Assembly (NCBI RefSeq): GCF_005502275.1
Contig: NZ_SWLZ01000002.1
Coordinates: forward strand, 186,001 to 250,000
DNA from: Robertmurraya siralis
GTDB taxonomy: Bacteria; Bacillota; Bacilli; Bacillales; Cytobacillaceae
Direction: 5' to 3'
DNA: 64,000 nt
Part shown: one piece after another, positions 8,859 through 17,621 of the stretch
How positions within the stretch are numbered: position 1 is the first letter of the stretch
How the letters are laid out: each line of letters begins with the position of its first letter
Position numbers and translations under genes: made by a program
The notes under the pieces: model-generated
Told to the model about the DNA's origin: nothing
What the model saw: only the letters and a program-made list of their open reading frames with translations
Database searches by the model: none

Positions 8859-9773
8859 ATGAAAAAAAATGAATCCAGTTTAACTTCCTTAATATCTGCT
8901 TTTGGACGTGCGTATCACAGTAAATATGATTCTCCTAAAATTTTTGATGATTATATTGCATGCCAGTTCATTTCCAATGAAGAGTTTTCTGCGATCAGTA
9001 ACAATATGATTAATGGTGTACAGTTTTTCAACGGTGATATTAAGCAAAGATTCAAAGATGATCCCGAAGAAATTTTAAAGTGGATTACACAGGTTCAGCT
9101 TTCTCCAACACCTTTAGCACGCTCAGCCTATTGTGAACAAATATTAAGTAATGAAATTAAGTTAGGTGTCCAACAATATGTCATACTTGGAGCTGGATTA
9201 GATTCTTTCTCCTTCAGGTATCCAGAACTAAAAGACTTGTTGCAAATTTTTGAAGTTGATCATCCAGCAACACAAAAATTTAAAAAGGAAAGATTAAAAG
9301 AAGCTAAACTTAACGTCCCGAGCAATCTCAATTTTGTGCCAATGGACTTTACAACTAAGTTTTCTCATCAGGATTTAGGAAAGAGGGGATTTCAAAATAA
9401 AAAAACGTTCTTTAGCTTATTAGGCGTTTCATATTATTTAACGAAAGAACAAAATACGGCATTGATCAATCATTTATTTGAAAATGCCCCTCCAGGCAGT
9501 TCTATTGTGTTTGACTATGCAGATGAACAACTCTTTAAAGAAAAAGGTATGTCCAATAGAGTTGAAAATATGGTAAAAATGGCCGCAGCAAGTGGAGAAC
9601 CTATGAAATCAAGTTTCACTTATAATGAAATAGAAAATATACTTGAAAAATCTGGTTTATTAATTTATGAACATTTATCACCAACTAAAATAGACAAGCT
9701 ATTCTTTAATAACAGAACGGATTATTTAACTGCATTTGAGACAATACATTATATCCACGCTGTTAAGAAATAA
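8859..9773 (+). CDS. SAM-dependent methyltransferase, leucine carboxyl methyltransferase (LCMT/PPM1) family
   Basis: A 304-residue cytosolic methyltransferase of the LCMT type. The S-adenosylmethionine loop is VILGAGLDSFSFRY near residue 108, followed by the acidic FEVDHPATQKFK motif near 134, where family members bind the ribose, and by the post-II region LLGVSYYLT. Bacterial members methylate small O- or N-containing metabolites, often antibiotics or polyketides, rather than protein phosphatase. It has its own consensus promoter, an attenuator-type leader and a terminator, so it is a monocistronic, inducible unit. A GGGAGAG ribosome binding site precedes the ATG. The control pattern resembles that of antibiotic-response genes, which is inference. 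Confidence 0.87.
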   Translation: MKKNESSLTSLISAFGRAYHSKYDSPKIFDDYIACQFISNEEFSAISNNMINGVQFFNGDIKQRFKDDPEEILKWITQVQLSPTPLARSAYCEQILSNEIKLGVQQYVILGAGLDSFSFRYPELKDLLQIFEVDHPATQKFKKERLKEAKLNVPSNLNFVPMDFTTKFSHQDLGKRGFQNKKTFFSLLGVSYYLTKEQNTALINHLFENAPPGSSIVFDYADEQLFKEKGMSNRVENMVKMAAASGEPMKSSFTYNEIENILEKSGLLIYEHLSPTKIDKLFFNNRTDYLTAFETIHYIHAVKK

Positions 9774-9785
9774 TTGTGCATGTAA

Positions 9786-9823
9786 GAAAGCCTCTCCAGC
9801 CTTTAAATGCTTGAGGGGCTTTC
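9786..9823 (+). terminator. Terminator after the methyltransferase gene
   Basis: A stem GAAAGCCTCT/AGGGGCTTTC (one G-U pair, inner bases also partly pair) begins 12 bases after the stop codon and is followed by a T-rich stretch. Confidence 0.75.
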
Positions 9824-10005
9824 TACTGCTTTTGCTTATTCTTTTGCAAACAACTTTTCTGAAAATGGGGATATTCAAAACCCAATCTTTCTCATGTTAC
9901 TTATTATTTGATTTTTGGTTCCCAGAAAGGAGCTAAAAATCAACCGCACATCCCATTAGTCCGATATGAAAAAGAATTCCTACCTTTAACATAAAAAATT
10001 ACTTT

Positions 10006-10374
10006 CTAGTAAGCTTTCTTAACTCCCCCAAGAAAACTCACAACAATACTGCTAATCCCAATAACAGTACCTAGAACACCAATGATAATAATCCAAATAC
10101 TTGGAATCAAAAACCCTACTAAAATAAGACCTAAAAAGGTCAACACTACAAAGCCTTGATAAATGGCAAAAATAATATTTAAGACAAAATGATTAAAAAA
10201 CGACAATATTAATGGAGGAAATAATAGCACAACCAGTGTTCCAAGAGATAACCATAAGTTAAGCGGATCAGCAAATGAAACTGTATTGGGACCTGTTGGA
10301 TTTTTAGCAGCTAATAATAAAGCTATAATAGCTAACACCATTATCATTAACGCCATAGAAAAACGCTTTGTCAT
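10006..10374 (-). CDS. Small membrane protein of unknown function
   Basis: A 122-residue protein with four predicted hydrophobic segments (roughly residues 5-24, 40-60, 63-85 and 90-115) and almost no charged residues outside the termini. The first segment could serve as a signal anchor. A good ribosome binding site (AAGGAG, 8 bases) supports the ATG at 10374. No family is recognised. The neighbours are unrelated and give no functional clue. Confidence 0.65.
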   Translation of the reverse strand: MTKRFSMALMIMVLAIIALLLAAKNPTGPNTVSFADPLNLWLSLGTLVVLLFPPLILSFFNHFVLNIIFAIYQGFVVLTFLGLILVGFLIPSIWIIIIGVLGTVIGISSIVVSFLGGVKKAY

Positions 10375-10651
10375 AATGAATACTCCTTTTTAAATTTACT
10401 TTTTATAACAGTAACAACACCATTAACCTTATACGCATTACTGTCTTAAAAGGTTTCGATATAAATATTATGCATGGATTTACCCAAGTTGAAATGATAC
10501 TTAGTTTAATGGACAAATGGAAAGTGAAACCATTTAAATATGCGTTTGCAGACGTTCAGCGCAAGTGCTGTAGCAGCTGTTACATTCTAAACGACTTTCA
10601 AAAGCTTGAGAGACATTCCTCCATTGTACAGCTCGGAGGTATTAAGTCTCA

Positions 10652-11782
10652 TTAAATACCTATCCTATTCTGCTTATTCTCAAGTATGAGCCTTTCCACC
10701 CGATATTTCTCAACAGTTGCCCAGTCAATTTCATATCCAATACCAGGGGTAGTCGGAACTTGTATTACTCCTTGTTCCATTTTCACTTCAGGAACAACAA
10801 TATCTTTTTCCCAATAACGATTTGAAGGAGAAGTGTCTCCAGGTAAAATAAACTGATCCAATGCTGTAACGGCGATATTATGTGCTCTCCCAATCCCAGC
10901 CTCAAGCATCCCCCCACACCAAATGGGAATGTTATGAACTTTGCAGTAATCATTAATTTTCTTAGCTTCCGTTAGTCCGCCAACCCGCCCTACTTTAACG
11001 TTGATGATCTGGCATGCACCTAGCTCAATGGCCAGCTTGGCATCATCAAGTGAATAAATACTTTCATCTAAACAAATGGGTGTTTGAAGTTCCTTTTGCA
11101 GTTTTGCATGTTCAACGATGTCATCCTGTCCAAGAGGTTGTTCAATCATTAATAAGTTAAAATCATCAAACCTTTGTAAATGGGCAATATCATTTAATGT
11201 ATAAGCTGAATTGGCGTCCGCCATGAGCGGAAGATTAGGAAATGCTCTCCTTACTTCTTTCAACACTTCCAAATCGTACCCAGGCTTAACCTTCAGCTTC
11301 ACCCGCTTATAGCCTTCCAGAGCATACTGCTCAATTTTTCGCAACAGCTCTTCTATCGTTGATTGGATACCAATACTGATTCCAACATCAATAGTTGTTT
11401 TTCCACCTCCCAGACATGTAGCAAGAGGGAGCTTTTTTCGTTTTGCATACAAATCCCATACTGCCCCTTCTAAAGCGGCTTTTGCCATATTGTTCCGTTT
11501 TATTGGAGAAAATCGAACTGAAACATCATCAGGATGGTTAATTGGGGCATGAAAAAGCAGCGGAATTAAGAAATCCTTCATTATATGCTCAACTGTTGTA
11601 ACTGTTTCCTCTGTGTACCACGGGCTTATGAAAGCAACCGATTCACCAAAACCACGAAAACCAGCTTCATCGACCATCTCTATTATAAAAAATTCCTTAT
11701 CTTTCATCGTACCGAAACTTGTCGCAAACGGAGCCTTTAACTGCATCTGAAGTCTGTGTAAAACGACTTGTTTTATAAGCAT
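10652..11782 (-). CDS. menC: o-Succinylbenzoate synthase / N-succinylamino-acid racemase (MenC/NAAAR family)
   Basis: A 376-residue enolase-superfamily enzyme of the muconate-lactonising subgroup. The expected catalytic set is present: K164-x-K166 (KVK), the metal ligands D189, E214 and D239, and the opposite-face lysine K263 in NVKVGR. The capping domain occupies about residues 1-120. MenC dehydrates SHCHC to o-succinylbenzoate in menaquinone synthesis, while close homologs racemise N-acyl or N-succinyl amino acids, and many do both. In Bacillus menC normally sits in the men operon; here it is alone, so a racemase role in D-amino-acid use is equally possible. GGAG lies 12 bases before the ATG. 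Confidence 0.88.
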   Translation of the reverse strand: MLIKQVVLHRLQMQLKAPFATSFGTMKDKEFFIIEMVDEAGFRGFGESVAFISPWYTEETVTTVEHIMKDFLIPLLFHAPINHPDDVSVRFSPIKRNNMAKAALEGAVWDLYAKRKKLPLATCLGGGKTTIDVGISIGIQSTIEELLRKIEQYALEGYKRVKLKVKPGYDLEVLKEVRRAFPNLPLMADANSAYTLNDIAHLQRFDDFNLLMIEQPLGQDDIVEHAKLQKELQTPICLDESIYSLDDAKLAIELGACQIINVKVGRVGGLTEAKKINDYCKVHNIPIWCGGMLEAGIGRAHNIAVTALDQFILPGDTSPSNRYWEKDIVVPEVKMEQGVIQVPTTPGIGYEIDWATVEKYRVERLILENKQNRIGI

Positions 11783-12011
11783 AACTCTATACTACTCCTT
11801 TATTTATAGTGTCTCATTCCATTATATTACAATAAAATGACCTTACAGTGGTGGAAATGAAAGAACTTCATGAAAAAAACCGATCATATAATCTGGTAAA
11901 AGAATTATCTCTAAACCGGATACAAGTGTAATTTTTTCCGCTTTTTTTAGTTAACTTTTATGAACCTTTCGGCTGTTCCCCTTCATACATTATTGTTATG
12001 GAGGTGGACCA

Positions 12012-12524
12012 TTGAAAAAAATACTGTTGTTCCCTATTTTTCTTTGCTTTTTGGTGATGAGTGCCTGTTCTTCAGAGGATCCGATCAAGGAGGAATTGGA
12101 ATCCTATTTAAATGATGATCTCGCCAATATTATTGGATTGGAAACAGAAGCGGTCTCAGCATACGACAGCGTCACTGGTGTCAACTATACATCTGATCAA
12201 TTATTGTACGATGTACTTTTAATGGATGTTATCCCGACCTACCAGGAATTTATGAATAAGCTGGAAGCCATCCGTCTTGAGTCAGAAGAGCTGCGCGCGA
12301 TACATGAAGGCTATATTGAAGGCGTCAACACTCAATATAATGCTTTTACACGTATCGTCACAGCATTAGAATATCAAGACCGTGCCATGATCGAGGAAGC
12401 CAATGCAATGCTCGATGAGGCGCGAAAGCTTCTTCGCGACTTCAATTACAATATTGAAAAATTAACGAAAGAACACGGTGTAGAAATGAAGAAAAGCTTC
12501 GAGTCCGAAACGACTGGATTATAA
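12012..12524 (+). CDS. Lipoprotein of unknown function, helical
   Basis: A 170-residue lipoprotein that begins at TTG with a strong GGAGGTGG ribosome binding site 7 bases upstream. The signal peptide ends in the lipobox MSAC (Cys near 19). The mature part is predicted almost wholly alpha-helical, with several Glu/Arg-rich amphipathic helices, and resembles small hypothetical lipoproteins of Bacillaceae. No catalytic motif is seen. It converges on the YjiH-family gene and shares its terminator. Confidence 0.75.
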   Translation: MKKILLFPIFLCFLVMSACSSEDPIKEELESYLNDDLANIIGLETEAVSAYDSVTGVNYTSDQLLYDVLLMDVIPTYQEFMNKLEAIRLESEELRAIHEGYIEGVNTQYNAFTRIVTALEYQDRAMIEEANAMLDEARKLLRDFNYNIEKLTKEHGVEMKKSFESETTGL

Positions 12525-12527
12525 GGA

Positions 12528-12564
12528 AAGAGGTCAGTCCTCTCATAAAGCGGACTGACCTCTT
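12528..12564. terminator. Bidirectional terminator between convergent genes
   Basis: A perfect 13-bp stem (AAGAGGTCAGTCC with GGACTGACCTCTT) and an 11-base loop sit between the lipoprotein stop and the YjiH stop, serving both strands. Confidence 0.85.
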
Positions 12565-12568
12565 CAGA

Positions 12569-13936
12569 TTAGAATATAATATGAGCAGCAATCACAATAA
12601 TCGGTAACGTAATGATTGTTCGTAGTAAGAAAATAAAAATCAAATCTTTTATGTTCAGCGGAAGCTTGGAACCAAGCAATAAACCACCTAGCTCAGACAT
12701 GTAGATTAACTGAGTAACTGAAACCCCTGCAATAACGAATCGCGTCAGTTCACTTTCAATCCCGCTTCCAATTACTGCCGGAAGAAACATGTCAGCAAAA
12801 CCTATAACCATCGTTTGCGCCGCAGCTTCAGCTTCAGGAATCTGCAATAATGTCAGAATCGGCTCAAATGGCTTCCCAAGAATCGTGAAAAATGGAGTAA
12901 ATTCTGCAATTACTAAAGCGACTGTACCTATGGTCATGACGATTGGCAGAACACCTAACCACATATCGAGAACATTTTGAAACCCTTCTTTCAAAGTTCC
13001 AACTGCACCATTATTTTTTCTTGCTTTCGATACTGCCTCTGATAATCCCCATTTTAACGGGGACTGACCTTGTGGGATCGGGCTTTCTCTTTTTAACTCC
13101 ACACCTTCATAGCCAGTATCCGCTTTTTTTGATAGTGGTGGGATGCGTGGCATGATTAACGCTGCGACAAAGCCTGCTAAAACGATCGTAATGTAGTAAG
13201 GAGCAAAATAATGCTGCAAATTCATATAGGAAAGAATGGCAATGGAAAAGGTGATCGATACAACCGAAAAAGTAGTCGCCACAACTGCCGCTTCTCTTTT
13301 TGTATAATATCCTTCCTCATACTGTTTTGTTGTTAATATAACACCAACTGTACCATCACCAACCCATGATGCTAGACAATCTAAAGATGAGCGGCCTGGT
13401 AAAGTAAAAACGGGTCTCATCACTTTCATTAACAACGCGCCAAAAAACTCGAGCAAACCAAAATTCAATAGCAGTGGCAATAAAAAGCCTGCTAATAAGA
13501 AAACCGAAAACAAAATCGGAACTAAATCATAAAGGAGAAGCCCTCCTGTATTTTCAGAATAAACCCATTCCGGTCCCACTTGAAATAACGTTATTATTGC
13601 AATTACCATCCCAACTAAGCGGGCAATTAACCAAAATTTGTTAACCGCCAATAAACGATGCAGAAATGGACTATTCTCGATATAGCGCGGCTTTAAGAAA
13701 ACGGCAATCAAGGAACCAAAAACGGAAAGTGAAATTAAGATGACTGCCAGAGCTGGAATTAACGGAGATAAAAATTCCGTTAATTGATTCGCAATCAATG
13801 CTACTGGAATAGTAACTTCCCCTTCCGATTTCACAGGAATCATAAATAAAAAAATTCCAATTAAGGACGGAATTAGAAACTTAAGAAAATCTATTGTTGA
13901 ATAAGACAATGCTCTAGAACTCGGATCATTACTCAT
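12569..13936 (-). CDS. YjiH-family membrane protein with nucleoside-recognition (Gate) domains
   Basis: A 455-residue polytopic protein with about 10-11 transmembrane segments. The sequence around DCLASWVGDGTVGVILTTKQYE (split by me at the motif centre; Gate domain) and the C-terminal region with MVIGFADMFLPAVIGSG match the YjiH family, related to the spore maturation and nucleoside-recognition Gate fold. The transported molecule is not established for the family. I choose the ATG at 13936 over the GTG at 13945 because AAGAGG is then 8 bases upstream. It is a single gene; its 3' end meets the shared terminator. Confidence 0.85.
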   Translation of the reverse strand: MSNDPSSRALSYSTIDFLKFLIPSLIGIFLFMIPVKSEGEVTIPVALIANQLTEFLSPLIPALAVILISLSVFGSLIAVFLKPRYIENSPFLHRLLAVNKFWLIARLVGMVIAIITLFQVGPEWVYSENTGGLLLYDLVPILFSVFLLAGFLLPLLLNFGLLEFFGALLMKVMRPVFTLPGRSSLDCLASWVGDGTVGVILTTKQYEEGYYTKREAAVVATTFSVVSITFSIAILSYMNLQHYFAPYYITIVLAGFVAALIMPRIPPLSKKADTGYEGVELKRESPIPQGQSPLKWGLSEAVSKARKNNGAVGTLKEGFQNVLDMWLGVLPIVMTIGTVALVIAEFTPFFTILGKPFEPILTLLQIPEAEAAAQTMVIGFADMFLPAVIGSGIESELTRFVIAGVSVTQLIYMSELGGLLLGSKLPLNIKDLIFIFLLRTIITLPIIVIAAHIIF

Positions 13937-13945
13937 CGCACGCAC

Positions 13946-14473
13946 CTCTTGTTATTGTATTTTATCGTTGACTAATAAAAAATATTCCACGATATAAAAA
14001 ATAGCCCTATTTCCAGACTACTCCTATAAAATTACTTTCTTAAAATACTATTTGTTTAATTCCTTAAACATCATAAATGATCAATCTTCTTTTTTCAAGC
14101 AAATTCCGAATAAATAATATAATAAATTCATATTTATACATAAAGAATAAATTGGATGTTAAAACTAAACTTCGCAGCGGTACATAACCTGTTATCTCCC
14201 ATAATAAGCCCAAAAATACGAATCCGGAAGCACCGTCCCTGCGAGGAGCAATCAAATAAGCGAACAATTATGCTGAAAAATCCTCTGATTCCATGAAGCG
14301 ACTTGTGCTCTCTCTATCCCTTCATGGTATCAGAGAAAAAAATGAGCCAAAATCATCACCGACCTGTAGCAAAAGTCTGCGATAAAAGAAATCTAAAGTT
14401 TGAGATCAAATGCATTTTAGGTTTGACTGTCATAAATACACTCAATTAAAAAAAGTGAGGCACAACAAAAGTA
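13946..14473. other. Intergenic stretch with one long hairpin
   Basis: About 530 bases with no convincing gene. A minus-strand open frame at 14064-14267 lacks a ribosome binding site and family resemblance. The notable element is a 15-bp stem with one mismatch (14283-14297 with 14321-14335, 23-base loop), listed separately. Confidence 0.5.
14283..14335. repeat. Long imperfect inverted repeat
   Basis: A 15-base arm starting CTCTGATTCCATGAA pairs with TTCATGGTATCAGAG with a single T-T mismatch; the loop is 23 bases. A run of seven A follows on the plus side. It could be a small RNA end or a recombinational relic. Confidence 0.5.
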
Positions 14474-14502
14474 AAAGGCGCCACTTCAAGAATGGCGCCT
14501 TT
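14474..14502 (-). terminator. Terminator of the excisionase-like gene
   Basis: A perfect 10-bp stem (AAAGGCGCCA/TGGCGCCTTT) with a 9-base loop ends just at the stop codon region of the downstream-reading minus gene, with a T-rich run on the minus strand. Confidence 0.8.
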
Positions 14503-14505
14503 CCA

Positions 14506-14736
14506 CTAATCTTCATCCTTCACATCCAAATCCTCTGGGATTGGTTCATTAAGGATTTCCTCCATTAATTCCCTATATCTTTCTACTTGCTTTAAATGTG
14601 TTTGAAATTGATCTCGATTCACTAAATACTGCTCACCATCATGGATAGCACGGATTCTCTTAGTCAAAATAAGCTCCGTAATAACTGAATCTGGCATTGT
14701 CAAATATTCGGCCGTCTCTTTCACTGTTAAATACAT
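14506..14736 (-). CDS. Excisionase-family (MerR-like) DNA-binding protein
   Basis: A 76-residue protein whose first 50 residues form the winged-helix excisionase/helix-turn-helix domain (YLTVKETAEYLTMPDSVI, then I..KRIRAIHDG..YLVNRDQ). The C-terminus is acidic. I set the start at the ATG at 14736, preceded by GGAGAG at 6 bases, rather than the upstream in-frame GTG. Despite the family name no integrase or phage gene lies near, so this is more likely a small regulator than a recombination directionality factor. The next gene on the same strand upstream is unrelated to it. Confidence 0.72.
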   Translation of the reverse strand: MYLTVKETAEYLTMPDSVITELILTKRIRAIHDGEQYLVNRDQFQTHLKQVERYRELMEEILNEPIPEDLDVKDED

Positions 14737-14839
14737 ATTTAACTCTCCATTTCTCACATCTCTATAGTATTATATTCCTTTTTTTATAATTAACAAATAC
14801 AAATAAGAGATTACAGCAATGGCTTTAATTGATTTTTGT

Positions 14840-16012
14840 TTAGTTATTTAAAACGGCTAAAGCATGCTTTCTAAAGGCATCGATCGCTTTATTGATATTT
14901 ACGGACAACCCTTGCTCATCCAATGTTTCTCCAATTAATACAATTGCTTTTTCTAGCATTTCAACCGTTGTATTTCCCATATGTCCGATTCGGAACGCTT
15001 TTCCAGCTAAATGTGACAAAGCTCCAGCAACGATTAAGCCTTTTTCCGCAAGGGCAGAGCGGAAACTTGCATCATCAATTCCATCTGGATATAACATGCA
15101 GCTTAATGTAGCTGCTGCAACCTGCTCATCTGCCAGCGCTTTCATTCCATACACTGAAAGTCCTGCCCTAACAGCTGTTCCATATGCTGCATGGCGCTTG
15201 TAACGTTGTTCCATTCCTTCTTCCAGAACTAATCTCATTCCTTCTTCAAATGCATAGACAAGATTAACGGGTGGAGTAGCAAAGTATTTCGACGGATCAT
15301 TCATAATCGGAATCCAATTGTAAATATCACAATAATAGGCGGACACTCGCTCCATTTTTTCACGAACTGCAAGTGCTGATTGATTAAACGCTACAATGGC
15401 GAGACCTGGAGGCACAGCAATTGCTTTTTGCGACCCTGTTAAAACCACATCGATTTTCGCCTCTTCATTGCCATAGCCTTTACTCATATCCTCTTCCATT
15501 GCTGCCGTCGCACATACGCCATCAAGAATGACAAGTGCGCCATTCCTTTTAATAATCGGTACTAATTGCTCAAGGTTGGCTGCAACACCAGTTGATGTAT
15601 CTGCATGTGTAATCGTAACTGCTTTAAACTGATCTGTAGAGAGTTTCTTCTCTACTTCTACTGGATCTACTTGTTTCCCCCATTCCGACTGAAGGACATC
15701 AACTTCAATACCAAAAGCTTTTCCCAATTTAATGAAACGGTCGCCAAAGTAGCCATGACTGATTACTAACAGCTTCTCTCCAGCTGCAACTGTATTAACT
15801 AAAGCCATTTCCATCGCTATCGTACCTGAGCCAGAAATAACAAAAACTTCTCCATCTGTTTTTAACATTGTTCTTGTTTTTTCGATCGCACTCTTATAGA
15901 GTGCAACAAATCTTGGGTCAGTATGGCTTCTCGTTTCACTAGCTAAAGCTTCATAAATAGATTCGACCACAGGTGTTGGCCCTGGGATTAATAACATCTC
16001 ATCATTCCGCAT
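14840..16012 (-). CDS. Class V aminotransferase, alanine/ureidoglycine-glyoxylate type
   Basis: A 390-residue PLP enzyme of fold type I. The N-terminus LLIPGPTPV, the SGSGT phosphate loop near residue 60, the aspartate in VILDGVCA near 178 that holds the pyridine nitrogen, and the Schiff-base lysine in GSQKAI near 204 are all present. The family includes alanine-glyoxylate, serine-glyoxylate and the purine-catabolic ureidoglycine-glyoxylate aminotransferase PucG; the latter is the closest Bacillus paralog I know, but no purine-catabolic gene lies nearby. GGGAGG supports the ATG. A catabolite-repression-like sequence (ATGAAAGCGGTTTAA on the minus strand, about 60-75 bases upstream) hints at CcpA control. 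Confidence 0.86.
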   Translation of the reverse strand: MRNDEMLLIPGPTPVVESIYEALASETRSHTDPRFVALYKSAIEKTRTMLKTDGEVFVISGSGTIAMEMALVNTVAAGEKLLVISHGYFGDRFIKLGKAFGIEVDVLQSEWGKQVDPVEVEKKLSTDQFKAVTITHADTSTGVAANLEQLVPIIKRNGALVILDGVCATAAMEEDMSKGYGNEEAKIDVVLTGSQKAIAVPPGLAIVAFNQSALAVREKMERVSAYYCDIYNWIPIMNDPSKYFATPPVNLVYAFEEGMRLVLEEGMEQRYKRHAAYGTAVRAGLSVYGMKALADEQVAAATLSCMLYPDGIDDASFRSALAEKGLIVAGALSHLAGKAFRIGHMGNTTVEMLEKAIVLIGETLDEQGLSVNINKAIDAFRKHALAVLNN

Positions 16013-16124
16013 GTTCCTCGTCCTCCCTAAGCATTCTTTTGTCTATCTATCACTCTCCATTATACAACTTAAACCGCTTTCATTTACACGGAAAGCGTTA
16101 ATCTTTAGAAGATTTTCAAAAAAA

Positions 16125-16145
16125 ATGACCTCTTCAAAGAGTCAT
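16125..16145 (-). terminator. Terminator of the VanW gene
   Basis: A short stem (ATGAC..TCTT with AAGA..GTCAT) is followed on the minus strand by eight T residues, 34 bases after the vanW-family stop codon. Confidence 0.6.
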
Positions 16146-16178
16146 AAAAAATATGATAATAGAGAAGTGGTGGATAGG

Positions 16179-17156
16179 CTACTCCCCTTTTAATTTTTTT
16201 GCATTCTCCTTTGAGGTTCTCACCTCAACGGTAAGGGAGCCACCGTTGACAAATGCCTTTATCAAAAACGGGACATCATGAGAGTTCTGAAAACGGAAAT
16301 CTAATCCTCCATAGGATACTGTCGCATCTCTCCCGGTTGGAACATAACCGATATTAATAGAGTGGTGATGCCATTCAATATACTCTACTCCAATTTGGTC
16401 AACCGCATTAAATAAAGTTGAAGATGTTTGGCAAACTCCACCGCCAATCCCTTCAACAAGCTCTTTGTTGACGATTTCCATCGCTTTTTGGTAGCCGCTT
16501 GCTTCATCCCTTGGCCCGACAATTTCATTATAGGAAAAAATATCTCCAACTCCGAAGATGACATTATTAATTGCAGCAGCAGACAGCTCAATATTTTTTG
16601 CCCTTCCGATGACACTGCTGTCAAAGTAAGTCGTATAGGATGCAATCACGACTTCATCCAACTGTGGTACATCTTCAGGAGAGTACCGGCTTTCTGTTAC
16701 CTTTAACGGCAATTCTACTTGACCACCTCTATTCATCGCTTCAAGAACTCTATTAACCAGTTCCTCTTCTTCAAGGATGATCATCGGCTTCCCTTTTTTT
16801 ATCTGTCCATTTTCTTCTATTTTATCTAAAACCATCCGCTGATCATAGCCTTCAGTTTTTTCTGTCCCCCTTGCTAATTCCCTAGCCCAATTCTTAAGCT
16901 CTTCTTTAAAACTATCATCATTCTCATCCACTTCTTTCGGGTCAATGGTACGAATAATCTCCCTTGTCGACGGATCGACAATATCAATAACAAACTGCAC
17001 TTCTTTCTCTATGATTCTATTATTTATTTCTTCTGCAGCTGCGACCCTATGTGTTTTTATGTTTTTTACTTCTGTCTCTGGCTCTTTTGAGCAACCCCCT
17101 AGTACAAGCAAAATCACAATACTAATTAATAAATGTTTCCAACGAAATTTCCCCAT
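16179..17156 (-). CDS. VanW-family lipoprotein
   Basis: A 325-residue exported protein with a lysine-rich start, hydrophobic core and lipobox LGGC (Cys near 22). The C-terminal 150 residues are the VanW domain: GDIFSYNEIVGPR, a glycine-rich GIGGGVCQTSSTLFNA and the conserved HHHSINIGYVPTGRDATVSYG, then a beta-rich tail. The middle (residues 40-160) is a peptidoglycan-binding-4-like region with many charged residues. VanW was named from vancomycin clusters, but the family is widespread in Bacilli with an unproven cell-wall role. GGGGAGGAAAT precedes the ATG. The gene is transcribed alone. Confidence 0.9.
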   Translation of the reverse strand: MGKFRWKHLLISIVILLVLGGCSKEPETEVKNIKTHRVAAAEEINNRIIEKEVQFVIDIVDPSTREIIRTIDPKEVDENDDSFKEELKNWARELARGTEKTEGYDQRMVLDKIEENGQIKKGKPMIILEEEELVNRVLEAMNRGGQVELPLKVTESRYSPEDVPQLDEVVIASYTTYFDSSVIGRAKNIELSAAAINNVIFGVGDIFSYNEIVGPRDEASGYQKAMEIVNKELVEGIGGGVCQTSSTLFNAVDQIGVEYIEWHHHSINIGYVPTGRDATVSYGGLDFRFQNSHDVPFLIKAFVNGGSLTVEVRTSKENAKKLKGE

Positions 17157-17286
17157 ATTTCCTCCCCATTCTCTTTATTCTCTATACACTCCTGTAAGGA
17201 AGGTATTGCCATTTACCATTGTATGCAGGGGGATACCCACATATGCTGGGGAGACAAACCATTTTCCCCTATAAATAAGATGAAAA

Positions 17287-17512
17287 ATGTGGTTATTGAA
17301 AAAGCAACTCTTTGAATTAGAAAGCATATCGGAAGAGATTCCTCATAAGCAGCGGTTCGGGAGGCAAACCCTCGAACGCGATGAAACATACTATATTGGC
17401 GTCGGAAAGATCATATTCTGAAAAAAATAAACAAAAAATACAATTTCGCTCGATTGAGGGTCTTGTAAGATGTATTGCGGATTTCTCTGTGAATGACCAT
17501 GAAGAACAATAA
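17287..17512 (+). pseudogene. Possible frameshifted small gene, unidentified
   Basis: Two short frames overlap on the plus strand: 17287-17421 (44 codons) and 17381-17512 (43 codons). Both have protein-like composition; the first ends with YYIGVGKIIF and the second continues with SEKNKQKIQFRSIEG up to NDHEEQ. A single-base change near the A-rich run at 17420-17426 would join them into one protein of about 75 residues. No ribosome binding site is obvious and I do not recognise the product, so this may be a relic or chance. The rest of the 17157-17621 interval holds only a terminator. Confidence 0.35.
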
Positions 17513-17563
17513 GGAGGGGTTAGACGTAGATACATAACAGCATAATTTTCTAAGCTACAAATA

Positions 17564-17589
17564 AAAGAGCAGCCAATTAGCCGCTCTTT
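17564..17589 (-). terminator. Terminator of the TraB-family gene
   Basis: A 7-bp stem AAAGAGC/GCTCTTT with a 12-base loop lies 33 bases after the stop codon, followed by a short T run on the minus strand. Confidence 0.65.
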
Positions 17590-17621
17590 CACTTTATCCG
17601 ACAGTGTCCGCTTCCTGAAAT

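Noticed and set aside
10470-10655. A 61-codon plus-strand open frame between the membrane protein and menC
   Set aside because: No ribosome binding site and no recognisable protein; overlaps the menC 3' end.
14064-14267. A 67-codon minus-strand open frame with hydrophobic stretches
   Set aside because: No ribosome binding site, TTG start only, no family resemblance; probably chance or a decayed repeat.
14506-14736. The excisionase-like gene as evidence for a prophage or integrative element
   Set aside because: No integrase, attachment-site repeats or phage genes within the window; single small MerR-like regulators of this family are common.
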